Shown here: positions 13,676 to 21,503 of the stretch, in pieces | How positions within the stretch are numbered: the stretch's first letter is position 1 | Layout of the letters: each line of letters opens with the position of its first letter | IMG/VR virus record: IMGVR_UViG_3300018005_000007 | Span: 1-41,779 of that record | Length of the DNA stretch: 41,779 nucleotides | Reading direction: 5' to 3' (one strand) | DNA from: a virus | Position numbers and translations under genes: made by a program | Notes under the pieces: model-generated | The model's database searches: none | Told to the model about the DNA's origin: nothing | What the model saw: only the letters and a program-made list of their open reading frames with translations

Positions 13676-13823
13676 TGGTACTCTCGTGTTGGAAATGAAT
13701 CACCGGAAGCACCGTCCAGTCTTCTGCTTTGAACTGGTAATCAAACGGCCCCGGACTCGAAAACAATGGTGGGAGTGGATCTTGTGGCTTCTCTTTGGTC
13801 CACCCCTAAGGAGGCATCACCGT

Positions 13824-14153
13824 ATGACATCGTTTAACACCACCGATGGTACGAAACTCGATATTGCCATCGTCAACATCGTGGACTCCGCAGGGCAGCC
13901 CACGGTCCTGAAGTCGGTTCCGGTCTGGACCAGTTCAGACCCAACAATCCTCAACCCGGTCGCCGCCGCTGATGGCATGTCCGCGGACGGAGTTGCATTG
14001 AAGACCGGCACGGTGACCATCACCGCATCAGCCGATGGCGTTTCGGCTTCAATCGCCATCACCGTAGCCGCGGGCGGCGCCGTGAGCTTCCAGTTGACGG
14101 TGACCGTCGTTCCCGACACGCCGCCGATTCCGAATCCCCCGGCCGCTCCGTAG
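13824..14153 (+). CDS. BIG2/Ig-like domain protein, 109 aa
   Basis: The start is ATG 13824 behind a strong aaggagg site. The fold reads as a bacterial Ig-like (BIG2) domain: VWTSSDPTI, then VALKTGTVTITASADGVSAS, then a final beta strand and a Pro-rich tail. Such domains decorate phage surfaces or bind cell surfaces. The frame stays open upstream to 13695, where it would add a basic, Trp-rich hydrophobic segment (QWWEWILWLLFGPP), so a membrane-anchored longer form is possible. Confidence 0.72.
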   Translation: MTSFNTTDGTKLDIAIVNIVDSAGQPTVLKSVPVWTSSDPTILNPVAAADGMSADGVALKTGTVTITASADGVSASIAITVAAGGAVSFQLTVTVVPDTPPIPNPPAAP

Positions 14154-14160
14154 GCGCCTC

Positions 14161-14550
14161 ATGTTGCGAATCTTGGCCCTTGCCGCGGCCTTTATTGCCG
14201 CGGCAGGGGCACAGACCCCAAGTCCCATAACGGTTCAGTTCGGAGGTCTGTACTGCGCTGCAATCCGGCGCCCTCCGGTTCAGGTCCAAACCTACTGTTA
14301 TCTGTATCCCGCCAGCCCGAGTGGATGGGTCCTGGTCGCCAACGCCATCAACACCGTCACCCCAGGCAGTATATTGGTCAGCACTGGACAGTGCTCCGCG
14401 TCCAGTCCCAATTCCGATCCAACGAAACTCCCCACATGCACCGGAGGCGATGCCATCGCGTGGCAGTTTTGGCTGATGCCGAACGGAACGATCCAGTACA
14501 ACTACGCTGCTGGAGCCGCAGCAACCCTCGTGTCGGGCACGTTGCCTTGA
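14161..14550 (+). CDS. Secreted 129-aa protein
   Basis: A clear Sec signal peptide ([20 protein letters not shown], cleavage after AGA or AQ) precedes a beta-rich domain with cysteines suited to disulfides (LYCAAI, TYCYLY, GQCSA, PTCTGG). It sits between the Ig-like gene and the fucose-synthase gene. The family is unrecognised; a periplasmic or surface role is likely. Confidence 0.72.
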   Translation: MLRILALAAAFIAAAGAQTPSPITVQFGGLYCAAIRRPPVQVQTYCYLYPASPSGWVLVANAINTVTPGSILVSTGQCSASSPNSDPTKLPTCTGGDAIAWQFWLMPNGTIQYNYAAGAAATLVSGTLP

Positions 14551-14551
14551 C

Positions 14552-15493
14552 ATGCACAATATGGGACTGGAACTGAAATCCAAACGGATTCTTGTGACTG
14601 GCGGCGCCGGTTTCGTTGGATCGAATGTTGTGGCGCGGCTGCGCCGCATGGGGTGTGAGCAGATTGCAGCGCCCCGTCGCCGGGAGGTCGATCTGACGCG
14701 GGAAGCCGCGGTCAAGCGGCTTTTCGAGTGGCGTCCCGAGGTGGTCATTCATGCCGCCGCGGTAGTAGGCGGCATCGGAGCGAACCGTCAGAATCCCGGC
14801 CGGTTCTTCTACGAGAACGCGATGATGGGCCTCCACGTCATCGAAGCGTGCCGCCGCCACGGAGTGGAAAAGACCGTCGTTCTGGGCACGATCTGCGCGT
14901 ACCCCAAGTTCGCGCCCGTGCCTTTCCGCGAAGAATCATTGTGGAACGGCTATCCAGAAGAAACCAATGCGGCGTACGGCATCGCCAAGAAAACGCTGCT
15001 AGTGCAGTGCCAAAGCTATCGCCAGCAGTACGGCATGAATGCCGTATTCCTGCTGCCAGTGAACTTGTATGGGCCGAGAGACAACTTCGATCCGGAATCG
15101 TCGCATGTGATCCCAGCTTTGATTCGCAAGTGCGTCGAAGCTGCCCAGAACGGCCTCCCCGCAATCACGCTGTGGGGTGACGGATCGCCAACGCGCGAGT
15201 TTCTGTACGTCGAGGACGCCGCCGAAGCCATCGTCATGGCAACGGAGCGGTACAACTCCGGCGAACCTGTGAACATAGGCAGCGGAGCGGAAATCTCAAT
15301 CCGCGATCTGGCCGTCAAGATTGCTGCGCTGTGCCGGTTTGCGGGACGCTTGGAGTGGGACGCATCTTTCCCCAACGGACAGCCGCGCCGCTGTCTGGAT
15401 ACGAGCCGCGCGGAGCGGGAGTTTGGATTTCGCGCGCACACGAATCTGGACGCGGGGCTCGCAGCCACCCTCGATTGGTATTTCCGCTCGTAA
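14552..15493 (+). CDS. fcl: GDP-L-fucose synthase (NAD(P)-dependent epimerase/reductase), 313 aa
   Basis: This enzyme converts GDP-4-keto-6-deoxymannose to GDP-L-fucose in the cytoplasm, feeding surface glycan synthesis. The Rossmann motif TGGAGFVG (16-23), LGTICAYPK (Cys115), the catalytic YGIAK (Tyr142, Lys146) and [20 protein letters not shown] (with the conserved His) match the family closely. The length is normal. The usual first position of the catalytic triad is Thr113 where Ser is common. No GDP-mannose dehydratase is present, so the host must supply the substrate. It looks like an acquired host gene used for envelope or receptor modification. Confidence 0.9.
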   Translation: MHNMGLELKSKRILVTGGAGFVGSNVVARLRRMGCEQIAAPRRREVDLTREAAVKRLFEWRPEVVIHAAAVVGGIGANRQNPGRFFYENAMMGLHVIEACRRHGVEKTVVLGTICAYPKFAPVPFREESLWNGYPEETNAAYGIAKKTLLVQCQSYRQQYGMNAVFLLPVNLYGPRDNFDPESSHVIPALIRKCVEAAQNGLPAITLWGDGSPTREFLYVEDAAEAIVMATERYNSGEPVNIGSGAEISIRDLAVKIAALCRFAGRLEWDASFPNGQPRRCLDTSRAEREFGFRAHTNLDAGLAATLDWYFRS

Positions 15494-15511
15494 CGCCATA
15501 TAATCGGAAGC

Positions 15512-17821
15512 ATGAAACTCCTTTCAGCCCTTGCACCCTTGCTTTTCACTCTGGCAGCGTACGGGCAAGGAACGCCAGACATCCAATTCCAATCGACCTT
15601 TAGCGCGCAGGCTCCCGGCACAGCCCACTCGAACAAAGGAGCCTCAGCCGTCGCCTTCCGATTCACCTACTACACCGCAGCCGCAACCGGAGTGTCGGTT
15701 CGGCTTGAAGGAACCGACGACCTAAACGGGAGTCCGAATCCGGCCAACTGGGGTGTCTTGACCGCGGCGCCAGGTTCGACGACGCCGGCCGTAGGAACGA
15801 CCTCAGGAGAGGTTGCCTACTGCTGCGATTACAAACCCTGGATTCGCGTCAATCCAACCACCTTAACCGGGAACCCAGGCTTTACCTTAACCGCTCAGAC
15901 GTACGGCTACAAAGGCACATCAGCCGCAAGCGTGGCCCCTGGTACGGTATTCGGAGGTCCGTTCACCCCTGGTAACGTCATCATTGGAGCCGGAGGGCAG
16001 AACATTCAAGCCTCAACCACGCCGCTCGTAAACCTCGTAGTCAACCCCATGACAGACCTCGGAGACATGATCTTCGGGCAAGCGGCAGGAGCGCCGGGGC
16101 GTGTACCCGCAAGCATTTCGCCAAACACGTACTGTCTACTTCAGACTGGAACGGGCGTAATCTCGGCCCAGCCCGCGTGGGGGCCTTGCCCCACAAATGG
16201 AACACTGACGTACTACATTGCTCCCACCCCGTCTAATCTGACCAACGGAAGCGCCATCGTCCACCAGGACATCCAGATGCTCACGCCCCCGTACTCCCCC
16301 ATCACAAATATCGACATCGCGCACAACGCTGCCGGAGACGTGGTTTTACAGAGCGCCGCCACCGATCCGGGATTTCCGGGGCTTACGTTCATACCAGCCG
16401 GCCAGTACACGTTTCACATCCACGCCGAGCGTCTTTCGGGGAACCGCGCCGTGACCCTGTACGGCGTATTCCGAGAAGTGACCGCCACAGGCGTATCCGT
16501 GGGAACCATCGGGACGCAGACCGAATCGACCCCCGCCCTCACAGGGGCACAGCTCGAATACCCGCTAGAAATGCCCGATGCGAACACGTACAGTCTGGCC
16601 TCTTTAACATCGCGGATCGTCCTGGATATTCATGCGGTTTTCACCGGAGGCAGCAACAATACGACCGTACGGCTGTTTGTCGGAGGCACAGCGGACTCGC
16701 ATATCAGCCTACCATCGAATACCATAGACGCAACCACCTTCATTCCCTACACGGGAGCGACGGCATCCGTTTATTTAGGTGATCAGGGATTATTCATCAA
16801 CGGAACCGCAACCTTGGCATTTCTGCCGGATTCAGTCGGGACGCCCGCGGCGCCTACCGTGACGCAGGGAGGGACCGGAGGCGTCGTTCACTACGCCTAC
16901 AAAGTCGCGTGGCTCACGCTGGCAGGAAACAGCCTTCTCTCGGCAGCGACGACAACCACAACCGGGAATGCCACGCTCTCGGTGACGGACTACAACATCA
17001 TTGATCCCGGGGCGTGCCCCGCCGGAGCCACCGGGTTCGTGGTGGACCGCACCACCGGCAGCCCTACGGGCACGCTTCCCATCGTGGGAGTTTGCGGGAC
17101 GCCCATGCACGATATCTACCCCAGCACCACTCCAGTGAAGACGGTCCCGGTCGCGCTCGATCTGACCACGGGCCTCTACGCCTCGCAGGTGACATCGGGA
17201 TCTGGATGGTTCGGAGCCCCGCTTTATACGATGAGCAGACACTCTTCTCTGGGGTTCGGAGGAGCGGCCATCAATGGCATAGCGACCCCCACATCCGGAT
17301 TCCATACAGGCGTCGGAGCCTTGGCTGAAGCCAGCAGCGGCAATCCCGTGGGAATCTACGCCGAAGCCAGCGGAAAAGATGGCGTGACAGGCGCGGCCGG
17401 AGTGAACTTTCTTGCGGTCCACATTGGCGATGTGAACCCTACAGGGCCAATCTATGGAGGCTATGGAGGCATCCTGCAATATGACGCGGGCAACGTGCCT
17501 GGCTGGAGCGCCGTCTACACCGCGGCCTTGCAATTCAGCGCGGGCTCCGGGAGGTTCTTGCACGTCTCCGGATTCGACTGTCAGAGCGGATGGCTGAGTT
17601 CTCCTGGAACTGGGACTAATGGATGCGTTCATAACGGTCAGACTACAGTCGGAGGCGGGGGACCCGAGTACTTCCTGATCGATGAAGGCAATCTGCCGTC
17701 GCTGCTTGGCGGGACCATGACGATCACCCCGCTCAAATCGACTACCGGGCAAGTGTTTGTCTGCGCCGATACCAACGGTCTGCTAGTCCGCAGCGCGATA
17801 GCGTGCGTAGGAACGATATGA
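15512..17821 (+). CDS. Large secreted beta-rich protein, 769 aa
   Basis: The signal peptide MKLLSALAPLLFTLAAYGQG is followed by a long Thr/Ser/Gly/Pro-rich beta sequence with few charges. Repeated short strands and a stretch like VHYAYKVAWLTLAGNSLLS (fibronectin/Ig-type), together with a C-terminal glycine-rich region, are visible. No enzyme motif is recognised. Being secreted and next to GDP-fucose synthase, it may be a surface adhesin or receptor-blocking protein made from the host cell. A virion spike is the alternative, but virion genes lie elsewhere on the other strand. Confidence 0.75.
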   Translation: MKLLSALAPLLFTLAAYGQGTPDIQFQSTFSAQAPGTAHSNKGASAVAFRFTYYTAAATGVSVRLEGTDDLNGSPNPANWGVLTAAPGSTTPAVGTTSGEVAYCCDYKPWIRVNPTTLTGNPGFTLTAQTYGYKGTSAASVAPGTVFGGPFTPGNVIIGAGGQNIQASTTPLVNLVVNPMTDLGDMIFGQAAGAPGRVPASISPNTYCLLQTGTGVISAQPAWGPCPTNGTLTYYIAPTPSNLTNGSAIVHQDIQMLTPPYSPITNIDIAHNAAGDVVLQSAATDPGFPGLTFIPAGQYTFHIHAERLSGNRAVTLYGVFREVTATGVSVGTIGTQTESTPALTGAQLEYPLEMPDANTYSLASLTSRIVLDIHAVFTGGSNNTTVRLFVGGTADSHISLPSNTIDATTFIPYTGATASVYLGDQGLFINGTATLAFLPDSVGTPAAPTVTQGGTGGVVHYAYKVAWLTLAGNSLLSAATTTTTGNATLSVTDYNIIDPGACPAGATGFVVDRTTGSPTGTLPIVGVCGTPMHDIYPSTTPVKTVPVALDLTTGLYASQVTSGSGWFGAPLYTMSRHSSLGFGGAAINGIATPTSGFHTGVGALAEASSGNPVGIYAEASGKDGVTGAAGVNFLAVHIGDVNPTGPIYGGYGGILQYDAGNVPGWSAVYTAALQFSAGSGRFLHVSGFDCQSGWLSSPGTGTNGCVHNGQTTVGGGGPEYFLIDEGNLPSLLGGTMTITPLKSTTGQVFVCADTNGLLVRSAIACVGTI

Positions 17822-18096
17822 AGCGACTGTTTGTAATTCTCGCGCTCGCGGTCTGCGGAGTCTGCCAGACGGACTCCGAGAAATTGAAGGTCCGAGAAGC
17901 GGAGTTGCGAGTAGCGGAGGCTACAGCCCAGCGCAATGCAGCGGAATCGGCGTACTACCAGGCCGTCAGGAACGTGGAGCAGGCACAGCAGAGCCTAGCC
18001 CAGGTGCTGGAGCAAGTCGGGAAGAAATCGAACTGCACGATTGATCCCACAACCGCCGACTGCAGACCGCAGCCACCTCAACCGACCGCCAAATAA
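17818..18096 (+). CDS. Secreted coiled-coil protein, 92 aa
   Basis: ATG 17818 overlaps the preceding TGA. The signal peptide MKRLFVILALAVCGVCQ may be a lipoprotein-like or ordinary type (Cys present). It is followed by a long Ala/Gln/Glu heptad helix at about 20-70 and a Cys/Pro-rich tail. It is probably a periplasmic partner of the large secreted protein, as the two are translationally coupled. Confidence 0.72.
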   Translation: MKRLFVILALAVCGVCQTDSEKLKVREAELRVAEATAQRNAAESAYYQAVRNVEQAQQSLAQVLEQVGKKSNCTIDPTTADCRPQPPQPTAK

Positions 18097-18146
18097 GCCA
18101 TCAGGCCGTATCCCCCAAGCCGGCCGCAATGTAGAATCAAAAGGAA

Positions 18147-18317
18147 ATGTACCGAGTCCTGTTCTTTTGCCCGTCGATGCCAGCCCAAGGCTGGCAAGGA
18201 AAAGGCCAATACCCAAACGAAGGCGTAGCAATCCAGTGGGCGCACATCGTAAAAGAAGGGACCCGCGGGACCGCTGTAGTAATTGACCCGTGGGGATTCG
18301 AGGTCTACCGGATCTGA
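18147..18317 (+). CDS. 56-aa protein of unknown function
   Basis: It starts at ATG 18147 behind aagga and runs to TGA 18315-18317, meeting the leftward 18305 gene tail-to-tail. The sequence is a short mixed fold (VLFFCPSMPAQGWQGKGQYP ... AVVIDPWGFEVYRI). It ends the rightward block. No family is recognised. Confidence 0.55.
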   Translation: MYRVLFFCPSMPAQGWQGKGQYPNEGVAIQWAHIVKEGTRGTAVVIDPWGFEVYRI

Positions 18318-18616
18318 AGCCACGGGACGCCCAAAAGCCGCGCGCCTTCAGCCGTTAGAGGTTTCCCGTTCTTGACGTGTACGACGGGTTTACCCTGCAT
18401 GGCTTCAAATTCAACATGCCGCTGAATCTGCTTCTGAACCGCATCGCCCGCCGTACACGCATCAGAGTACGATAACCGACGCCGGCCCCCGGTCAAGATT
18501 GAAATGGCGTATTTTCGGCTCTTGCTCAGATGGAGATGAGGCCCGCTTCTCGCCAGCCTTCGCAGGCGCAGCGCCCGTTCATGTTCAGACCGGCCGATTT
18601 CCTCTACAACGCCCAT
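18305..18616 (-). CDS. 103-aa basic protein
   Basis: ATG 18616 lies four bases after the upstream stop. Arg-rich first half (ERALRLRRLARS), then a mixed alpha/beta part (AVQKQIQRHVEFEAMQGKPV) ending GVPWLQIR. It is the last gene of the leftward lysis/recombination block. There is no identified domain. Confidence 0.6.
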   Translation of the reverse strand: MGVVEEIGRSEHERALRLRRLARSGPHLHLSKSRKYAISILTGGRRRLSYSDACTAGDAVQKQIQRHVEFEAMQGKPVVHVKNGKPLTAEGARLLGVPWLQIR

Positions 18617-18619
18617 CGG

Positions 18620-18811
18620 TCAAGGCTTCGCGGCCGGGGGAGGCGTGCTTTGATTCCCCAGGTGGTTCACGTAGAACTGGAATGCGCCCACGAAAGCCGC
18701 AAGGAGAACGGAGATGGTCGGAGGCGCATGGAGCGACGTACCGAGCGCCGCATTCACCATCTGCAAGAAAATCAGGAAGGATTGAAGCAGCAGAATTGTG
18801 TTTTGCGTCAC
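18620..18811 (-). CDS. Holin-like membrane protein, 63 aa
   Basis: Two hydrophobic helices (about 5-22, LLLQSFLIFLQMV, and 32-50, ISVLLAAFVGAFQFYV) with a short Asn/Pro-rich tail resemble a small class II holin. The position in a block with two peptidoglycan hydrolases supports a lysis role. It overlaps the upstream gene by four bases. The call rests on size, topology and context only. Confidence 0.6.
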   Translation of the reverse strand: MTQNTILLLQSFLIFLQMVNAALGTSLHAPPTISVLLAAFVGAFQFYVNHLGNQSTPPPAAKP

Positions 18812-19026
18812 GGTTTAGGGTCCTCCAGAGGTTCGATGGGTTTCAATAAACTGAGGTCAATGGGTTGCCCCACGATCTCCTGATGCGCCTGAGACGCCTT
18901 TTGCGCAATCGCCACAAGAGCCGAGGCCGCGGCGTCGATGGTTTCCGCCGTCGCATTGCCGCCCAAAAGAGGCTTCGCAGCCGAAGCCGCAAGCCCGATG
19001 ATTTCAAGTAGGAGAGAGATGTTCAC
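18808..19026 (-). CDS. 72-aa protein next to the holin candidate
   Basis: It is coupled on both sides (ATGA). An Ala-rich amphipathic or weakly hydrophobic N-terminus (LLLEIIGLAASAAKPLLGG) and a helical Ala-rich middle end in a Pro-rich acidic tail. It could be a small membrane-associated lysis partner such as an antiholin. Not recognised. Confidence 0.6.
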   Translation of the reverse strand: MNISLLLEIIGLAASAAKPLLGGNATAETIDAAASALVAIAQKASQAHQEIVGQPIDLSLLKPIEPLEDPKP

Positions 19027-19382
19027 GGTTTCACCCCCAAACTCGTAAGCAGGCTCCCGAGTTGCGTCACCAGACCGTCAAGACTGGCCTGGAGGTCGGC
19101 TTGAGACGGCGCCCCGGCCGCAGACGTGTGGTACAGCTTGTACGCCGCCTGAACGGTATTGTAGGCCGCGATCACCTGATTCAGTTGAGGTCGGAACTGG
19201 GGAAAACTCGTTTGTACCGACGCTTTGGCCTGCGTTAAGGAGGCTTGCGCCGTTACCAGCACGTCGTACGCTTGGGAGTCGAAGGCGTTCATCGCCCCCG
19301 GATGCAGAACAATGGTTTTAGCGCAGCCGGCCAGCAGGAGGACCAAGAGGATCGGAAGCAACTGTTTACGGTTTGTGCTCAT
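19023..19382 (-). CDS. Lipoprotein, possible spanin component, 119 aa
   Basis: ATG 19382. The signal LLPILLVLLLAGCAKT contains a lipobox (L-A-G-C), so the mature protein is a lipoprotein with about 100 residues of helical, Ala/Gln-rich sequence. In a lysis block this fits an outer-membrane spanin-like partner, but no inner spanin is recognised. A structural lipoprotein is the alternative. Confidence 0.68.
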   Translation of the reverse strand: MSTNRKQLLPILLVLLLAGCAKTIVLHPGAMNAFDSQAYDVLVTAQASLTQAKASVQTSFPQFRPQLNQVIAAYNTVQAAYKLYHTSAAGAPSQADLQASLDGLVTQLGSLLTSLGVKP

Positions 19383-19530
19383 GCCCTGGAGAATACCGCC
19401 AAATCTCAGGAAATGCAAGGGGTTGAACGCGCAGCGTGTTCAGGCTTCGGGGAGAACTTCGCGTGACGCTACCGGACATGGAGGCGAATTTTGTCACACC
19501 CCCGTAAAATTTTTCGAGGGTTGTAAACAT
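19366..19530 (-). CDS. Doubtful 54-aa frame in the gap before the lipoprotein
   Basis: ATG 19530 follows the methyltransferase stop by two bases, and the frame runs into the lipoprotein start. The sequence (MFTTLEKFYGGVTKFASMSG...) has no clear fold. The spacing fits the packed operon, but composition alone does not prove translation. The gap may instead be a leader with an AT-rich promoter-like patch (ttttacgggg/aaaatttttcg). Confidence 0.3.
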   Translation of the reverse strand: MFTTLEKFYGGVTKFASMSGSVTRSSPRSLNTLRVQPLAFPEIWRYSPGHEHKP

Positions 19531-19532
19531 TC

Positions 19533-20066
19533 TCACGTGAGGTTGACCGCCCATATCATCCCAGCCGGGACCACGAACCCCGTTCCAAACCGTTCTTTCA
19601 CGGCCTGTTCAACCGCGGGCCAGTCTTTGTTACCGTAATCGTGCCCGCAAATCAGTTTTCTCGCCTTCGGAATCCACAGGTCAAGATCCTGTCTTACCGC
19701 AGGGAGCAGGTGGTCACCGTCCACGAACACCATATCCACGTCGGGCAGCATGGGCGCCGCCTCTGCGCTTGTCATCGGCATGACCCGGAGATTCACCGGC
19801 CAGGGTTGCCCCATCTTGCTAACCCGACACTGAATGTTCCGCACGAACAGCGCCAGGTTGTTGGCCCGGTCGCTCATGATGTCGTACCACGGATCGACCG
19901 CATAGACGATGCCAGGACAGCCCTGCAAGAGCGCAAAGGTTGACCGGCCTTGGTAGCAGCCAATCTCCACAATGGAGTACACGCCCCGCGCCGTATCGTA
20001 CAACCATTGAAGCTCGTTGGGCTCCATATAGCCAGGGATAGAGAGATCGTACGGAAGGGTATTCAT
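19533..20066 (-). CDS. Class I SAM-dependent methyltransferase (Methyltransf_24 type), 177 aa
   Basis: I start at ATG 20066, overlapping the upstream stop. Motif I is IVEIGCYQGRST; YAVDPW ends the second strand and MVFVDGDH is the post-II acidic strand. A His/Asp pair in CGHDYGNKDW follows. This family methylates sugars or small molecules and is common in glycan clusters. With the fucose synthase and the glycosyltransferase it may modify surface sugars. The substrate is not known. Confidence 0.8.
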   Translation of the reverse strand: MNTLPYDLSIPGYMEPNELQWLYDTARGVYSIVEIGCYQGRSTFALLQGCPGIVYAVDPWYDIMSDRANNLALFVRNIQCRVSKMGQPWPVNLRVMPMTSAEAAPMLPDVDMVFVDGDHLLPAVRQDLDLWIPKARKLICGHDYGNKDWPAVEQAVKERFGTGFVVPAGMIWAVNLT

Positions 20067-20215
20067 CGTTTGTTTACGAACCTCAAACACTTGCAGTCCA
20101 GTCGCCATTTTCCAGACTTTTCAGGCCAAGTATTCGGATTCAGACCCATGCAGTACCAGCGTTTGGCATCGTGGAAGTGATCGGATTCGGAATGACCGCA
20201 GTTAGCACACTTCAT
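20063..20215 (-). CDS. 50-aa zinc protein
   Basis: It is coupled to both neighbours by ATGA overlaps. Cys3/Cys6, His13/His15, Cys22 and Cys41/Cys43 provide one or two zinc sites in only 50 residues. The pattern CANCGHSESDHFH recurs in small phage proteins of unknown role. Confidence 0.7.
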   Translation of the reverse strand: MKCANCGHSESDHFHDAKRWYCMGLNPNTWPEKSGKWRLDCKCLRFVNKR

Positions 20216-20763
20216 GCGTTCGCAGCCCACACCGCCAACCCCAAGACCCCAAGCCCTAAAGCTAGCCAAGCCGTACCCGATAAACCACCCTCAGGAGTCA
20301 CCAAATCCAATGAGAAGAAAGGCGTTGAAGTATCCGCTTGCAGCGTCGGTACAGCGTTGGAGGGGCTGAACAGGTTTCCAATCGAAGCCATGATCGAATC
20401 CGCGTAGCTCTTGGCTGCAGCCGATACCGTTCCGGCCGTAACGTGGGAAGGCCCCCCGTTGTAGGCTTCGAGGGCCAGGTTCCAGTCTCCGAATTGGCCG
20501 TACAGTTGGGAAAGGTACGAGAGGCCGGCTTGCGTGTTCTGCGTCGGGTCGGAAAGGTCCGTGATGCCGAACTGAGCCGCCGTGGACGGCTTGACCTGAA
20601 ACAAACCAATTTCGCCGGCAGACCCCACCGCGGCCGGATTCATCCCGCTTTCTTTTTGCGCCACAGCCAGGGCCAAGGAAGACGGAACACCGTAGGAGGG
20701 CGCCAGGGATGAAATGAGGTCCGCTGGAGAAGTGGAAGCGCCGAGACCGCGAGAGAGGTACAT
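20212..20763 (-). CDS. Lytic transglycosylase (SLT) with MY..GLG tag and C-terminal anchor, 183 aa
   Basis: It cleaves the glycan strand of peptidoglycan. Residues about 14-120 form a lysozyme-like SLT domain: catalytic Glu38 in QKESGMNP, then GEIGLFQVKP and ALEAYNGGPSHV. A Ser/Pro linker leads to a C-terminal hydrophobic helix (about 160-180, LALGLGVLGLAVW). The start is MYLSRGLGAS, the shared tag, not a secretion signal. A membrane-anchored virion lysin used at entry is as likely as a lysis enzyme. Confidence 0.87.
   Translation of the reverse strand: MYLSRGLGASTSPADLISSLAPSYGVPSSLALAVAQKESGMNPAAVGSAGEIGLFQVKPSTAAQFGITDLSDPTQNTQAGLSYLSQLYGQFGDWNLALEAYNGGPSHVTAGTVSAAAKSYADSIMASIGNLFSPSNAVPTLQADTSTPFFSLDLVTPEGGLSGTAWLALGLGVLGLAVWAANA
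20741..20763 (-). repeat. MYLSRGL start cassette, copy 1
   Basis: The first 23 bases of the transglycosylase gene (plus strand ccgagaccgcgagagaggta then cat). Identical over 23 bases to copy 2 at 20968-20990; copies 3 and 4 (21316-21338, 21481-21503) differ at one to three bases. Confidence 0.8.
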
Positions 20764-20990
20764 TACGGCATCCTATCCCGTTCAGCCCATTCCTCATAGG
20801 TTTTAGGCAAGACGTTGCCGCAGACTGGACAGTCCGCGAGCTTCTGACCAGTCGCCTTTTCGCTCCAACCACACGGACAACAGAACCACATGCTAGCCAT
20901 CAAATTACGCATCAGACGCCGATGCTCACGCCACGCCCGGTATCCCTTCAGCCACGCCAACAGAGTGCCGAGACCGCGAGAGAGGTACAT
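20763..20990 (-). CDS. 75-aa zinc protein with MY..GLG tag
   Basis: It starts MYLSRGLGTL directly after the upstream stop (TAA-ATG), with a possible aaggtgg ribosome site. An aromatic/basic helix (LAWLKGYRAWREHRRL) is followed by a ribbon with Cys37/38/40 and Cys54/57 (CPVC). The stop overlaps the transglycosylase start (TAATG). Function unknown. Confidence 0.72.
   Translation of the reverse strand: MYLSRGLGTLLAWLKGYRAWREHRRLMRNLMASMWFCCPCGWSEKATGQKLADCPVCGNVLPKTYEEWAERDRMP
20968..20990 (-). repeat. MYLSRGL start cassette, copy 2
   Basis: Identical 23-base start segment to copy 1; it marks the 5' end of the 75-aa zinc protein gene. Confidence 0.8.
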
Positions 20991-21338
20991 TTAATCCACC
21001 TTGCCTGGGATGAATTTGTCAGGAGTTTCGTAAGGCATCGGAACCGGCTCTTGAGCCTTCGCCACGAGATAGCCGAGCTGGAACGCACCTAAGAGTAGAC
21101 CGCCAGTTGTTCCCGCCGCAATAGCAGCCGCATGACGCCCTTCGACTACCTGGATCTGTACCCAGCGCATGACCCCACTTACAATCGTCTCGAAAGCAGG
21201 GCTCTTGCGAAACCGTTCTGAAATTTCAAAGCGGAAGGGTTCGTACTGCTCACGGGTAAGCCCGTCGATCTCTTTCTGAACCGCTCCGATAAGCTCAGAA
21301 TCGGGCAACGGAGATTTGAGACCGCGTGAGAGGTACAT
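20991..21338 (-). CDS. 115-aa membrane protein with MYLSRGL tag
   Basis: ATG 21338 abuts the upstream stop (TGA-ATG). The helical charged N-terminal domain (about 12-65) is followed by a hydrophobic Gly/Ala helix at 70-93 (AAIAAGTTGGLLLGAFQLGY) and a Pro-rich tail. It is a single-span membrane protein. The family is not recognised. Confidence 0.74.
   Translation of the reverse strand: MYLSRGLKSPLPDSELIGAVQKEIDGLTREQYEPFRFEISERFRKSPAFETIVSGVMRWVQIQVVEGRHAAAIAAGTTGGLLLGAFQLGYLVAKAQEPVPMPYETPDKFIPGKVD
21316..21338 (-). repeat. MYLSRGL start cassette, copy 3
   Basis: The start segment reads (plus) gagaccgcgtgagaggta then cat, one base different in the core from copies 1 and 2. Confidence 0.75.
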
Positions 21339-21503
21339 TCAGAACCGCCCGCCCAAACCTTTCACTCCCCCAACCAAGAAGCCCGAGTATTCACTATCGT
21401 AAACCCTACGCCACGGCTCCAGATGGTCGCGCCGTTTTCTGGAATGCAGTTGCCGACGCTTCAAGGGGTTACGCTGTTTTTTGAGACCGCGAGAGAGGTA
21501 CAT
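21339..21503 (-). CDS. 54-aa basic protein with MYLSRGL tag
   Basis: This short gene starts at 21503 as MYLSRGLKKQRNPLKRRQLH and continues basic to an end of GVKGLGGRF. Both borders abut neighbours without a gap (TGA-ATG), and the start carries the repeated cassette. The GLG element also occurs near its C-terminus. It may bind nucleic acid or anionic membrane. Confidence 0.68.
   Translation of the reverse strand: MYLSRGLKKQRNPLKRRQLHSRKRRDHLEPWRRVYDSEYSGFLVGGVKGLGGRF
21481..21503 (-). repeat. MYLSRGL start cassette, copy 4
   Basis: Plus-strand ttgagaccgcgagagaggta then cat; nearly identical to copies 1 and 2. Confidence 0.78.

Noticed and set aside
16832-17752. 306-codon minus-strand frame opposite the large secreted protein gene
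   Set aside because: Arg/His/Gly-rich shadow text; the plus-strand gene has a signal peptide and coupled neighbours.
20741-21503. CRISPR-like array of repeated 23-mers
   Set aside because: Spacings are irregular (about 165 to 350 bases), repeats lie at gene starts and the intervals are coding; there are no Cas genes.
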